A program made the translations under genes and the position numbers. The notes beneath the pieces were generated by a model. That model made no database searches. It was given only the letters and a program-made list of their open reading frames with translations, and was not told where the DNA came from. Below, in pieces: positions 1-6,545 of a DNA stretch of 12,847 nt; positions within the stretch are counted from its first letter, which is position 1; the number at the start of each line of letters is the position of its first letter. The DNA comes from UBA4615 sp044342535 (GTDB taxonomy: Bacteria; Pseudomonadota; Gammaproteobacteria; Burkholderiales; Burkholderiaceae_E). The stretch covers positions 1 to 12,847 of the forward strand of contig JBIIPQ010000097.1 in the NCBI GenBank assembly GCA_044342535.1, read 5' to 3'.

Positions 1-846
1 AGAGCCGCCGGTGTCGACGCCGATCTCGCGCAGGATCGCGATCGAGGCGTCGCGCATCACCTGGTATTCCTTGTCGGTGAGCGTCTGCGCGGGGGCGACG
101 GTGATCGAGTCGCCGGTGTGGATGCCCATCGGGTCGAGGTTCTCGATGGAGCAGACGATGATGCAGTTGTCGAGGCGGTCGCGGACCACCTCCATCTCGA
201 ACTCCTTCCAGCCGATCATCGACTCCTCGATCAGCAGCTCGCTGGTCGGAGAGGCCTCGAGGCCGCGCTTGCAGATCGTCTCGAACTCCTCGGCGTTGTA
301 GGCGATGCCGCCGCCGGAGCCGCCGAGCGTGAAGCTCGGGCGGATGATCGACGGGAAGCCGAGGGTCTTCTGGACCGCCCACGCCTCCTCGAGCGAATGC
401 GCGATGCCCGAGCGTGCGGAGCCCAGGCCGATCCTGGTCATCGCGTCCTTGAACTTCAGCCGGTCCTCGGCCTTGTCGATCGCCTCGGGGGATGCGCCGA
501 TCAGCTCGACGCCGTACTTCTCGAGGACGCCGTGCTTGTGCAGGTCGAGCGCACAGTTGAGCGCGGTCTGGCCGCCCATCGTCGGCAGGATCGCGTCGGG
601 ACGCTCCTTGTCGATGATCTTCTCGACGATCTGCCAGGTGATCGGCTCGATGTAGGTGACGTCGGCCGTCTCCGGGTCGGTCATGATCGTGGCCGGATTG
701 CTGTTGACCAGGATCACCTTGAAGCCTTCCTCGCGCAGGGCCTGGCAGGCCTGCGCGCCGGAATAGTCGAACTCGCACGCCTGGCCGATGACGATCGGGC
801 CGGCGCCGATGATGAGGATGCTCTCGAGGTCGGTACGCTTGGGCAT
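1..846 (-). CDS. carB: Carbamoyl-phosphate synthase large subunit, N-terminal 282 residues (cut by window edge)
   Basis: CarB makes carbamoyl phosphate from bicarbonate, two ATP and ammonia delivered by CarA. The product feeds pyrimidine and arginine synthesis in the cytoplasm. The frame starts at an ATG at 846-844 and runs off the left edge with no stop, giving 282 residues of a family usually near 1,070. The start MPKRTDLESILIIGAGPIVI is the canonical CarB N-terminus. The first ATP-grasp (carboxyphosphate) domain is recognisable: Arg129, Arg169 and Glu215 fall at the same numbers as the E. coli active-site residues, and a glycine-rich loop (GGSGGG) lies at 175-180. The start is one base past the carA stop (TGA-C-ATG), so the two are surely co-transcribed and probably translationally coupled. 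A GGAG ten bases upstream, inside carA, can serve as ribosome binding site. Identity is certain; only the 3' part is missing. Confidence 0.98.
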   Translation of the reverse strand, partial: MPKRTDLESILIIGAGPIVIGQACEFDYSGAQACQALREEGFKVILVNSNPATIMTDPETADVTYIEPITWQIVEKIIDKERPDAILPTMGGQTALNCALDLHKHGVLEKYGVELIGASPEAIDKAEDRLKFKDAMTRIGLGSARSGIAHSLEEAWAVQKTLGFPSIIRPSFTLGGSGGGIAYNAEEFETICKRGLEASPTSELLIEESMIGWKEFEMEVVRDRLDNCIIVCSIENLDPMGIHTGDSITVAPAQTLTDKEYQVMRDASIAILREIGVDTGGS

Positions 847-847
847 G

Positions 848-2005
848 TCAGGCACGCTCCATCAGGGCGATGAAGCGATCGAAGAGGTAACCGATGTCGT
901 GCGGGCCGGGGCTCGCCTCCGGATGCCCCTGGAAACAGAAGGCCGGACGGTCGGTGCGGGCGAGGCCCTGGATGGAGCCGTCGAACAGCGACACGTGGGT
1001 GACCTCGAGGGTGGCGGGCAACGTGTCGGGATCGACCGCGAAGCCGTGGTTCTGGCTGGTGATGAGCACCTGGCCGGTCTTCAGGTCCTTGACCGGATGG
1101 TTCGCGCCGTGATGGCCGAACTTCATCTTCAGGGTCTTCGCACCCGAGGCCAGGCCCATGATCTGGTGGCCGAGGCAGATGCCGAAGGTGGGCAGGCCGC
1201 GCTCGATCAGCTCGCGGGTCGCGGCAATCGCGTAGTCGCAGGGCTCGGGGTCACCGGGGCCGTTGGACAGGAACACGCCCTGCGGCGCGAGCCGCAGCAC
1301 CTCGGCCGCCGAGGTCTGCGCGGGCACGACGGTGACCTCGCAGCCGCGGTCGGCGAGCATGCGCAGGATGTTGCGCTTGACGCCGAAGTCGTAGGCGACG
1401 ACGCGAAAGCGCCGCGCGGCGGCGGCCGGGGCGTCGGCGGGATGGCCGGTGCCGAGCGCCCACGAGCCCTCGCGCCAGGCATAGGGCTCGGTCACGCTGA
1501 CGACCTTCGCGAGGTCCATGCCCGCGAGGCCGGGGAACGCGCGGGCCGCGGCGATCGCGGCCTCGGCGTCGAGCACCTCGCCGTAGGCGGCGCCGGCCAC
1601 GAGGCAGCCTGCCTGAGCGCCCTTCTCGCGCAGCAGGCGCGTCAGCTTGCGGGTGTCGATGCCGGCGATGCCGGGGACGCCCGCAGCGCCGAGGTAGCCG
1701 GACAGCGTGTCGGTGGCGCGGAAGTTGGACGCGCGCAGCGGCAGGTCCTTGATGACGAGGCCGGCGGCGTGGATGCCCGCGGACTCGGCGTCCTCGGGCG
1801 TGACGCCGTAGTTGCCGATGTGCGGGTAGGTCAGCGTGACGATCTGCCGGCAGTAGCTGGGATCGGTCAGGATCTCCTGGTAGCCGGTGAGCGCGGTGTT
1901 GAACACGACTTCACCGACGGTGCGGCCTGGCGCGCCGATCGAGTGGCCGCGAAAGACCGAGCCATCGGCGAGCGCGAGGATGGCGGGCGGAAGGTGGGGC
2001 AGCAA
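848..2005 (-). CDS. carA: Carbamoyl-phosphate synthase small (glutaminase) subunit
   Basis: CarA hydrolyses glutamine and channels ammonia to CarB. The 385-residue length is normal for the family (E. coli about 382). The N-terminal CPSase small-chain domain covers roughly residues 1-150 (VGEVVFNTALTGYQEILTDP at 30-49). The class I glutamine amidotransferase domain covers about 200-380, with the nucleophile Cys277 in GICLGHQ and the partners His361 and Glu363 in QGHPEASPGP. All three are offset by +8 from E. coli Cys269/His353/Glu355, so the triad is intact. The start is TTG: there is no in-frame ATG until Met163, no ATG or GTG in the codons just upstream, and an AGGAG sits six bases before the TTG. 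carB follows after one base. The gene upstream is a DUF4230 gene, not dapB as in many gammaproteobacteria. A leader of about 200 nt precedes it. Confidence 0.98.
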   Translation of the reverse strand: MLPHLPPAILALADGSVFRGHSIGAPGRTVGEVVFNTALTGYQEILTDPSYCRQIVTLTYPHIGNYGVTPEDAESAGIHAAGLVIKDLPLRASNFRATDTLSGYLGAAGVPGIAGIDTRKLTRLLREKGAQAGCLVAGAAYGEVLDAEAAIAAARAFPGLAGMDLAKVVSVTEPYAWREGSWALGTGHPADAPAAAARRFRVVAYDFGVKRNILRMLADRGCEVTVVPAQTSAAEVLRLAPQGVFLSNGPGDPEPCDYAIAATRELIERGLPTFGICLGHQIMGLASGAKTLKMKFGHHGANHPVKDLKTGQVLITSQNHGFAVDPDTLPATLEVTHVSLFDGSIQGLARTDRPAFCFQGHPEASPGPHDIGYLFDRFIALMERA

Positions 2006-2011
2006 GGACAG

Positions 2012-2016
2012 CTCCT
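2012..2016 (-). promoter_or_regulatory. Shine-Dalgarno AGGAG that fixes the carA TTG start
   Basis: On the minus strand AGGAG is followed by six bases (CTGTCC) and then TTG. The site decides the carA start, because no ATG or GTG lies in frame nearby and the protein encoded from this TTG lines up with the conserved start of the family. Confidence 0.75.
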
Positions 2017-2071
2017 GGGTCTGGAAGCCCGCCCCGTGTTGCCGGAAGGCGCCGGGAGCCGCGCGCTAGGG

Positions 2072-2090
2072 CGTGCCGTGCGTGGGCACG
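2072..2090 (-). other. Hairpin in the carA leader
   Basis: A perfect 6-bp inverted repeat (CGTGCC / GGCACG, 7-nt loop) lies 67 bases before the carA start. It could be a leader RNA hairpin. No U-tract follows and no leader peptide was identified, so a role in attenuation is only a guess. Confidence 0.3.
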
Positions 2091-2165
2091 GATCGTCCGG
2101 GGTGGCTCGCAGTGCGGCGGATCGGCTAAGCGCTAGGCTCGCGATGGAGGCGGGTAAACCTTCGA

Positions 2166-2171
2166 ATTCTA
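2166..2171 (-). promoter_or_regulatory. Possible -10 element of a carA promoter
   Basis: TAGAAT (minus strand) matches the sigma70 -10 consensus at five of six positions, in a short AT-rich patch within otherwise GC-rich DNA upstream of carA. No good -35 hexamer was found 15-19 bases upstream. Transcription from here would give a leader of roughly 150 nt. The only other intergenic sequence between the DUF4230 gene and carA is the two hairpins, so a carAB promoter is expected in this gap, but this exact site is tentative. Confidence 0.35.
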
Positions 2172-2194
2172 ACACGCCGGGGCATGACCGATCG

Positions 2195-2209
2195 CGACGC
2201 CTCGCGTCG
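2195..2209 (-). terminator. Hairpin 3 nt after the DUF4230 stop codon, possible weak terminator
   Basis: A perfect 6-bp GC stem with a 3-nt loop (CGACGC-GAG-GCGTCG on the minus strand) begins three bases after the stop of the upstream gene. The following bases (CGATCGGTC) are not a U-tract. It may stabilise the 3' end or act as an imperfect terminator before the carA promoter region. Confidence 0.35.
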
Positions 2210-2212
2210 GGC

Positions 2213-3049
2213 TCAGTGCGTGCGCGGCGGCGTCGGTCCCGCGACCCGGGGGTCGGGCGGCACGAAGGCCGTGTCGTCGCCCCAGGGGTCGGGGGCGCCG
2301 GCAGGCGGCAGCGGCGCGCGCGGCGTGTCGGCGAAGGGCGTGCCGACGTCGGTGGAGAGCTCCTGCTTCGGCGCGAAGCGCACCTCGATCTCGGGATAGC
2401 CGAGCGGACGCACCAGCATCGCGAGGGTGGTGTAGGCCGAGCGCTCGACCTGCGCGCGGTAGCGCTCGGCCAGCCCGTGCGCCTGCGCCATCGCATGCGC
2501 GCGCGCCGCGCCGATCAGCTGGTTCTTGTCGTCCTCGGAGAAGCGCCCGTCGAAGAAGCCCTGCAGCAGATCGGGCAGCAGCCAGGGCAGCAGCCGCGAA
2601 CGCTGCTCGTCGTAGAAGGCCAGGTCCTTGATCGACACCTCGACCCGGCACGGCGGCAGGTCGATCATCGCCTTCGGGGGCGGCTGCGGCGTGCCGGCGC
2701 GCGGGCCGATGTCGGCGGCAGGCCGGACCGCCTCGACGCGGAAGCGCTCGCTGCGCAGGTCGTAGCGGAAGTCCATCTCGAACTCGAAGACCATCGCGAG
2801 CTTCTTCTTGGTGAAGGCCCACGACAGGTACTTGCGGCCGAAGTCGCCGAAGGTGTGGTCGCTGTGGGTGATCAGGTCCTTGCTGACCGCCTTGAAGACA
2901 GACAGCTCGCCGATCGCCCGCAGCTCGTCGATCGAGCTGCGCACGACGATCTCGCGCGGCTCGGCGCGGCGCCGGGCGCGCCACGCCCAGCCCCCGCCGA
3001 AACCGAGCACGAGGAAGAGCACCAGGCCGATGAGGGTCGCCAGATCCAT
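2213..3049 (-). CDS. DUF4230-family protein with N-terminal membrane anchor
   Basis: A 278-residue protein of unknown function. Residues 3-23 are a hydrophobic segment followed by Arg-rich RARRR, giving a single N-terminal anchor with the body probably cytoplasmic by the positive-inside rule. From about 35 to 226 it resembles DUF4230: IDELRAIGELSVFKAV near 40-55, the basic FTKKKLAMVFEFEMDFRYDL at 79-98, then IDLPPCRVEVSIKDLAFYDE around 129-148 and a long helical stretch at 171-213. Residues from about 229 to the end are a proline-rich, probably disordered tail. I start at the ATG at 3049 because it directly precedes the anchor; a longer in-frame opening to 3235 would run back through the MAPEG gene and encodes nothing recognisable. 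No Shine-Dalgarno is visible. The gene lies 49 nt after the MAPEG gene and 207 nt before carA. The family call is from memory of its motifs. Confidence 0.75.
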   Translation of the reverse strand: MDLATLIGLVLFLVLGFGGGWAWRARRRAEPREIVVRSSIDELRAIGELSVFKAVSKDLITHSDHTFGDFGRKYLSWAFTKKKLAMVFEFEMDFRYDLRSERFRVEAVRPAADIGPRAGTPQPPPKAMIDLPPCRVEVSIKDLAFYDEQRSRLLPWLLPDLLQGFFDGRFSEDDKNQLIGAARAHAMAQAHGLAERYRAQVERSAYTTLAMLVRPLGYPEIEVRFAPKQELSTDVGTPFADTPRAPLPPAGAPDPWGDDTAFVPPDPRVAGPTPPRTH

Positions 3050-3055
3050 CGGGCG

Positions 3056-3061
3056 AGTGTA
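3056..3061 (-). promoter_or_regulatory. Possible -10 element placed for a leaderless DUF4230 mRNA
   Basis: TACACT (minus strand, four of six matches to TATAAT) is followed by exactly six bases and then the ATG of the DUF4230 gene. No Shine-Dalgarno is present, so a transcript starting at the A of ATG is possible. No convincing -35 was found; this is a weak prediction. Confidence 0.25.
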
Positions 3062-3098
3062 GCGGATGCGCCGCGCGCCTCGCCCGGCCCGACCGGAG

Positions 3099-3479
3099 TC
3101 AGGCGGCCAGCAGGAAGATCCAGGCGTTGATCGCGAGCGCGGCGATCCACACCAGCGAGCGGGCGCTCGCGCGGTCCCCGACGTACAGCCAGAGGTAGAC
3201 GACGCGCAGCGCGAGCCAGACGGCCGCGAGCGCATCGAGCCGGCCCTGGGCCGCGCCGAGCTGATGAGCGACGATCACCGCGGCGGCGAAGAAGGGCAGC
3301 GCCTCGAAGGTGTTGTTCATGGCCGCGACGGCGCGCCGGCGCCGGCCGTCGAGCTTGAGCTCCCAGGCGCGCGGATCCGAGTTGTCGTAGTCGCGGCGCC
3401 CGGCCTTGGCGATGCCGGCGGCCACGAAGGGCAGGAAGAATGCGACGAACAGGAGCCAGTAGGCGAGCGTGAGCTTCAT
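3099..3479 (-). CDS. MAPEG-family integral membrane protein
   Basis: A 126-residue protein, the usual size for MAPEG (membrane-associated proteins in eicosanoid and glutathione metabolism). Four membrane helices are visible, roughly at residues 5-26, 57-75, 82-100 and 108-125. The loop and second helix carry the family signature NNTFEALPFFAAAVIVAHQL (55-74), with Asn56, Glu59 and Pro62 as the NxxExxP core. The YDNSDPRAWE stretch at 31-40 is typical of small proteobacterial members. Animal relatives conjugate or isomerise lipophilic substrates using glutathione as trimers; the substrate of bacterial members like this is generally unknown, so no reaction is assigned. The ATG at 3479 opens directly into the first helix. 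It lies 34 nt after recR and may be part of the same transcript. The ribosome binding site is poor (a GAGG 12 bases upstream). Confidence 0.85.
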   Translation of the reverse strand: MKLTLAYWLLFVAFFLPFVAAGIAKAGRRDYDNSDPRAWELKLDGRRRRAVAAMNNTFEALPFFAAAVIVAHQLGAAQGRLDALAAVWLALRVVYLWLYVGDRASARSLVWIAALAINAWIFLLAA

Positions 3480-3513
3480 CGTGGGTCGGCGCCTCGGAGG
3501 GAGTGGATCGGGG

Positions 3514-4116
3514 TCAGTCGACGCTGCGGCGGTCGCGCAGCGCCTGGGCGACGGTGGCGGCGTCGACGTACTCGAGTTCGCCGCCCATCGGCACGCCGCG
3601 GGCCAGCCGCGAGACCGCCAGACCGCGCGCGCGCAGCATCTCGCCGATGTAGTGGGCGGTGGCCTCGCCTTCCTGCGTGAAGTTGGTGGCGAGGATGACC
3701 TCGCGCACCACGCCGTCGGTGGCGCGCGCCAGCAGGCGATCGAAGTGGATCTCGTTCGGGCCCACGCCGTCGAGCGGCGAGAGGCGGCCCATCAGCACGA
3801 AGTACAGCCCGTCGAAGGCGAGGGTCTGTTCCATCGTCACCTGATCCGCCGGCGTCTCCACCACGCAGAGCTTGGTCGCATCGCGGCGGATCGACACGCA
3901 GGTGTCGCAGACCTCGAGCTCGGTGAAGGTGTTGCAGCGCTCGCAGTGCCGGATCCGCGCGGTCGCGTCCAGCAGCGCGCCGGCGATCGCCTCGGCCGCT
4001 GCCCGGTCGTTCTGCAGCAGGTGATATGCGTACCGCTGGGCCGAACGCGGCCCGACCCCGGGGAGCCGCTTGAGCGCGGCCACCAGCGCGTCGAGCGCAG
4101 CGGGCGGTCGCAGCAT
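3514..4116 (-). CDS. recR: Recombination mediator protein RecR
   Basis: RecR works with RecO and RecF to load RecA on SSB-coated single-strand gaps. The 200-residue length matches the family exactly. Domains in order: a helix-hairpin-helix DNA-binding motif (LPGVGPRSAQRYAYHLL, about 18-34); a four-cysteine zinc finger (Cys58, Cys61, Cys70, Cys73); a Toprim domain from about 81 to 175, with Glu87 in CVVET and the TNFTQEGEATAHYI segment near 144-157; and a C-terminal GGELEYVD segment at 178-185. All key residues are present. The ATG lies 8 nt after the ybaB stop with no clear Shine-Dalgarno, consistent with translational coupling within the dnaX-ybaB-recR unit, a very conserved order in bacteria. 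Confidence 0.98.
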   Translation of the reverse strand: MLRPPAALDALVAALKRLPGVGPRSAQRYAYHLLQNDRAAAEAIAGALLDATARIRHCERCNTFTELEVCDTCVSIRRDATKLCVVETPADQVTMEQTLAFDGLYFVLMGRLSPLDGVGPNEIHFDRLLARATDGVVREVILATNFTQEGEATAHYIGEMLRARGLAVSRLARGVPMGGELEYVDAATVAQALRDRRSVD

Positions 4117-4124
4117 CGCGGCGC

Positions 4125-4454
4125 TCAGAACGGCATCTTGAAGCCGGGGGGCAGCGGCAACCCGGCGGTGACCGAGCCCATGCGCTCGGAGGCGGTCTGC
4201 TCGGCGCGACGCAGCGCGTCGTTCATCGCGGCGACGACCAGGTCCTCGAGCATCTCCTTGTCGCCGTCGGCGAGGACGCTCGGGTCGATGGTGACGCGCT
4301 TGACGTCGTTGCGGCAGGTGATGACCACCTTGACCAGGCCAGCGCCCGACTGACCTTCGACCTCGACCCCGGCGAGGGCCTCCTGGGCCTTCTTCAGGTT
4401 GTCCTGCATCTGCTGGGCCTGCTTCATCAGGCCGGCGAGCTGGTTCTTCATCAT
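4125..4454 (-). CDS. ybaB: Nucleoid-associated protein YbaB/EbfC
   Basis: A small dimeric DNA-binding protein of the YbaB/EbfC family, 109 residues, the usual length. The N-terminal helix (LAGLMKQAQQMQDNLKKAQE, 6-25) forms the protruding arm of the dimer. The central strands carry GLVKVVITCRNDVKRVTIDP (39-58), and the C-terminal helix includes LEDLVVAAMNDALRRAEQ. The tail PLPPGFKMPF is typical of proteobacterial members. The first of two adjacent ATG codons (4454) is chosen: it overlaps the dnaX stop as ATGA and a GGAG sits seven bases upstream; the second ATG at 4451 is possible and would remove one residue. Position between dnaX and recR is near universal for this family. Confidence 0.97.
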   Translation of the reverse strand: MMKNQLAGLMKQAQQMQDNLKKAQEALAGVEVEGQSGAGLVKVVITCRNDVKRVTIDPSVLADGDKEMLEDLVVAAMNDALRRAEQTASERMGSVTAGLPLPPGFKMPF

Positions 4455-6394
4455 CGCGTCTCTCCGGTGGGGCCGATCGGCTGGATCGAGTCGGGCACGA
4501 TCGTACCTTCGAAGCCGGTCAGCAGGGTCTGGACGAAGGCATCGCCCTCGATGTGGGCCTGGGCCTGCGCGAGCGCCTCGGCCTGCTCGCGCGAGCGGAC
4601 CTGCGCCACGGTGGTGCCGCGCACCTGGCCGATCTCGACCGACAGGCGGACCGGGCGGCCGAAGTGCTTGAGCAGGACCTCGCGAACCTTGGCCAGCAGG
4701 CCGGCCTCGGCGAGCGTCTTGACCGGTACGCGCAGCGAGAAGCCCTCGGGATCATGCCCGAGGAGCTCGCTCTGCTGCATGAACTGGCCGACCAGGCCCG
4801 CACGCGGCATCCGGGCGACGACCGCCGCGGCGAGGGCCGGCCAGTCGCCGTCGAAGTCGAGCGGCGCCGCGGCGGGCGTGGCGCTCGGGGCCGACTCGGG
4901 GCGACGCGCCTCGATGCGAGGCGCTTCGGCCTGCGGGGCTCCGGCCTGCGGGGCTCCGGCCTGCGGGGCTTCGGCCTGCGGGGCTTCGGCCTGCGGGGCT
5001 TCGGCCTGCGGGGCTTCGGTGCGTGGGGCTTCGGTGCGTGGGGCTTCGGTGCGTGGGGCATCCGCACGCGGAGCCGCCGGGACGGCCGAGGCCGTGGCCG
5101 GCCGGGTGACGGCGAGCGGGGCGGACGACGGCCGCAGCTCGGGGCGAGCGCCGCCGGCCGGCCGGGCACCGGCGGCCGCCAGCGCGGCCGCACGCGCCTG
5201 CGCGACCGCGGTGCCCCCGCTCGCGCCGCCGGCGGGTCGACCGCCCGCTGACGGCGCGGCGGACGGCGTGGGCAGGGCCGCCCGGGGCTGCGGCGCAGGC
5301 AGCCGCGGGGCCATGGTTTCCGGACGGAACGCGAGCAGGCGCAGCAGCGTCATCGAGAAACCGGCATGCGCATCGGGCGCCAGCGGCAGGTCGCGCGCGC
5401 CGTGGATCGCGATCTGGTACCAGACCTGCAGGTCCTCGGCCGCCAGCCGTGGCGCCCAGCGCTGCGGTGCATCGTCGCCGGTGCCGTCGTCGGCGACGAC
5501 ACCGACCTGGGCCAGTGCGATCCGCTGCAGCAAGGATGCGAAGTCCAGCAGGGTGCGCTCGAAGGGCGCGTTGCCCGCGAGCATGTCGTCGGCTGCGCCC
5601 ACCAGCGCCCGGCCGTCGCCGGCGACCAGCGCCTCGAGGATGCGCTCGAGGTCGCGCCGGTCGACGACGCCGAGCATCTCGCGCACCGCCGCGTCCTCGA
5701 CGCGACCGCCGCCGTAGGCGATCGCCTGATCGAGCAGCGACAGCGCATCGCGCATGCTGCCGGCGGCCGCCCGGCCGATCTGCGCGAGCGCCGCCGGCTC
5801 GAAGGCCACGGCCTCGGTCTCGAGCACCGTGGCGAGGTGACGCGAGACCAGCTGGGGCGGCAGGTTCTTGAGGTTGAACTGCAGGCAGCGCGACAGCACC
5901 GTGACCGGCACCTTCTTGGGGTCGGTGGTCGCGAGGATGAAAACCACGTGAGGCGGCGGCTCCTCGAGCGTCTTGAGCATCGCGTTGAACGCGTGCCCCG
6001 TCAGCATGTGGACCTCGTCGATCATGTAGACCTTGTAGCGGCCCGACACCGGCGCATAGACCACCTGCTCCAGGACCTGCGCCATCTCGTCGACGCCGCG
6101 GTTGGAGGCGGCGTCCATCTCGACATAGTCCGGGAAACGGCCCTGCTCGATGCCGAGGCAGGCGCTGCACCGGCCGCAGGGGGTGGACGTCACCCCGGTC
6201 TCGCAGTTGAGCGCCCTGGACAGGATGCGCGAGACGGTGGTCTTGCCGACGCCCCGCGTGCCGGTGAACAGGTAGGCGTGATGCAGCCGATCTGTGTCGA
6301 GCGCGTGGGTCAGCGCCCGCACGACGTGCTCCTGCCCGACCAGCGAGCCGAAGTCTCGCGGACGCCACTTTCGTGCCAGGACCTGGTGCGACAT
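4451..6394 (-). CDS. dnaX: DNA polymerase III tau subunit (clamp loader ATPase)
   Basis: DnaX is the ATPase motor of the sliding-clamp loader and ties polymerase cores to the DnaB helicase. The 647-residue length fits full-length tau (E. coli 643). It opens with the canonical MSHQVLARKWRPRDFGSLVG. Visible parts: Walker A GTRGVGKTT at 45-53 (Lys51), zinc-binding Cys64/73/76/79, DEVH Walker B at 126-129, sensor-1 ATTDPKK at 156-162 and the SRC arginine finger Arg169. Lid and collar domains extend to about residue 365. A Pro/Ala-rich linker (about 375-505) holds a tandem repeat. The tau C-terminal domain begins near LDFDGDWPAL and ends with FEGTIVPDSIQPIGP, the polymerase-binding region. No A-rich slippery heptamer like that of E. 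coli is visible, so gamma may not be made by frameshifting. The ATG at 6394 lies 38 nt after ffs with no Shine-Dalgarno; a longer frame to 6616 would include ffs and is rejected. Confidence 0.98.
   Translation of the reverse strand: MSHQVLARKWRPRDFGSLVGQEHVVRALTHALDTDRLHHAYLFTGTRGVGKTTVSRILSRALNCETGVTSTPCGRCSACLGIEQGRFPDYVEMDAASNRGVDEMAQVLEQVVYAPVSGRYKVYMIDEVHMLTGHAFNAMLKTLEEPPPHVVFILATTDPKKVPVTVLSRCLQFNLKNLPPQLVSRHLATVLETEAVAFEPAALAQIGRAAAGSMRDALSLLDQAIAYGGGRVEDAAVREMLGVVDRRDLERILEALVAGDGRALVGAADDMLAGNAPFERTLLDFASLLQRIALAQVGVVADDGTGDDAPQRWAPRLAAEDLQVWYQIAIHGARDLPLAPDAHAGFSMTLLRLLAFRPETMAPRLPAPQPRAALPTPSAAPSAGGRPAGGASGGTAVAQARAAALAAAGARPAGGARPELRPSSAPLAVTRPATASAVPAAPRADAPRTEAPRTEAPRTEAPQAEAPQAEAPQAEAPQAGAPQAGAPQAEAPRIEARRPESAPSATPAAAPLDFDGDWPALAAAVVARMPRAGLVGQFMQQSELLGHDPEGFSLRVPVKTLAEAGLLAKVREVLLKHFGRPVRLSVEIGQVRGTTVAQVRSREQAEALAQAQAHIEGDAFVQTLLTGFEGTIVPDSIQPIGPTGETR
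4921..5070. repeat. Ten-unit 15-bp tandem repeat inside dnaX
   Basis: Ten consecutive 15-bp units, plus-strand form GGGCTTCGGCCTGCG. On the coding strand they encode five-residue units: one RADAP, three RTEAP, three QAEAP, two QAGAP, then a QAEAP. Identical units lie side by side (three copies ending in GTGCGTG, three TTCGGCCTGCG, two CCGGCCTGCG), the pattern expected from recent slippage or unequal exchange. The length is a multiple of three, so copy-number change keeps the dnaX frame. It falls at about residues 442-491, in the linker before the tau C-terminal domain. Confidence 0.95.
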
Positions 6395-6432
6395 CGGGCG
6401 GGGCGCGGGGACCGGGAAGAACGGTGAGAGGT

Positions 6433-6530
6433 GGACGAGCCTGACCCTCGGCACTTCCGGGGAGCGGCCTTGGCTGCTTCCTTCCGGACCTGACCAGGTG
6501 GACCACGCCGGAATGCGAGGAGGCCCGTCC
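6433..6530 (-). ncRNA. ffs: 4.5S RNA of the signal recognition particle (small bacterial SRP RNA)
   Basis: This RNA binds Ffh and guides ribosomes making membrane proteins to FtsY. The minus strand contains the highly conserved apical domain: CCAGGTCAGGTCCGGAAGG followed by AAGCAGCCAAGGC, including the GGAA tetraloop and the symmetric and asymmetric internal loops that bind the Ffh M domain. The ends pair: GGACGGGCCT at the 5' end with AGGCTCGTCC at the 3' end, including one G-U pair, which sets a length of 98 nt, close to the 114 nt of E. coli. It lies between addA and dnaX; proximity to dnaX is seen in other bacteria. No U-tract follows the stem, so transcription may continue into dnaX. Ends are good to within a few bases. 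Confidence 0.95.
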
Positions 6531-6536
6531 AACCCG

Positions 6537-6545
6537 ATTGTATCA
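6537..6545 (-). promoter_or_regulatory. Extended -10 promoter element of ffs
   Basis: The minus strand reads TGATACAAT: a TG-N extended -10 dinucleotide joined to TACAAT (five of six matches to TATAAT). Six bases later comes the G that pairs as the first base of the 4.5S RNA, the expected distance to +1. A recognisable -35 at 16-18 bp is missing, which an extended -10 can compensate for. The TGA of this element is the addA stop codon. Confidence 0.7.

Noticed and set aside
788..3130. A 780-codon plus-strand open frame opposite carA and the DUF4230 gene
   Set aside because: Antisense shadow: low-complexity composition, crosses an intergenic region and has no family resemblance.
4921..5070. 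Regular short repeats as a possible CRISPR array
   Set aside because: The units are directly adjacent with no spacers, have a 15-bp period and encode a regular pentapeptide within dnaX.
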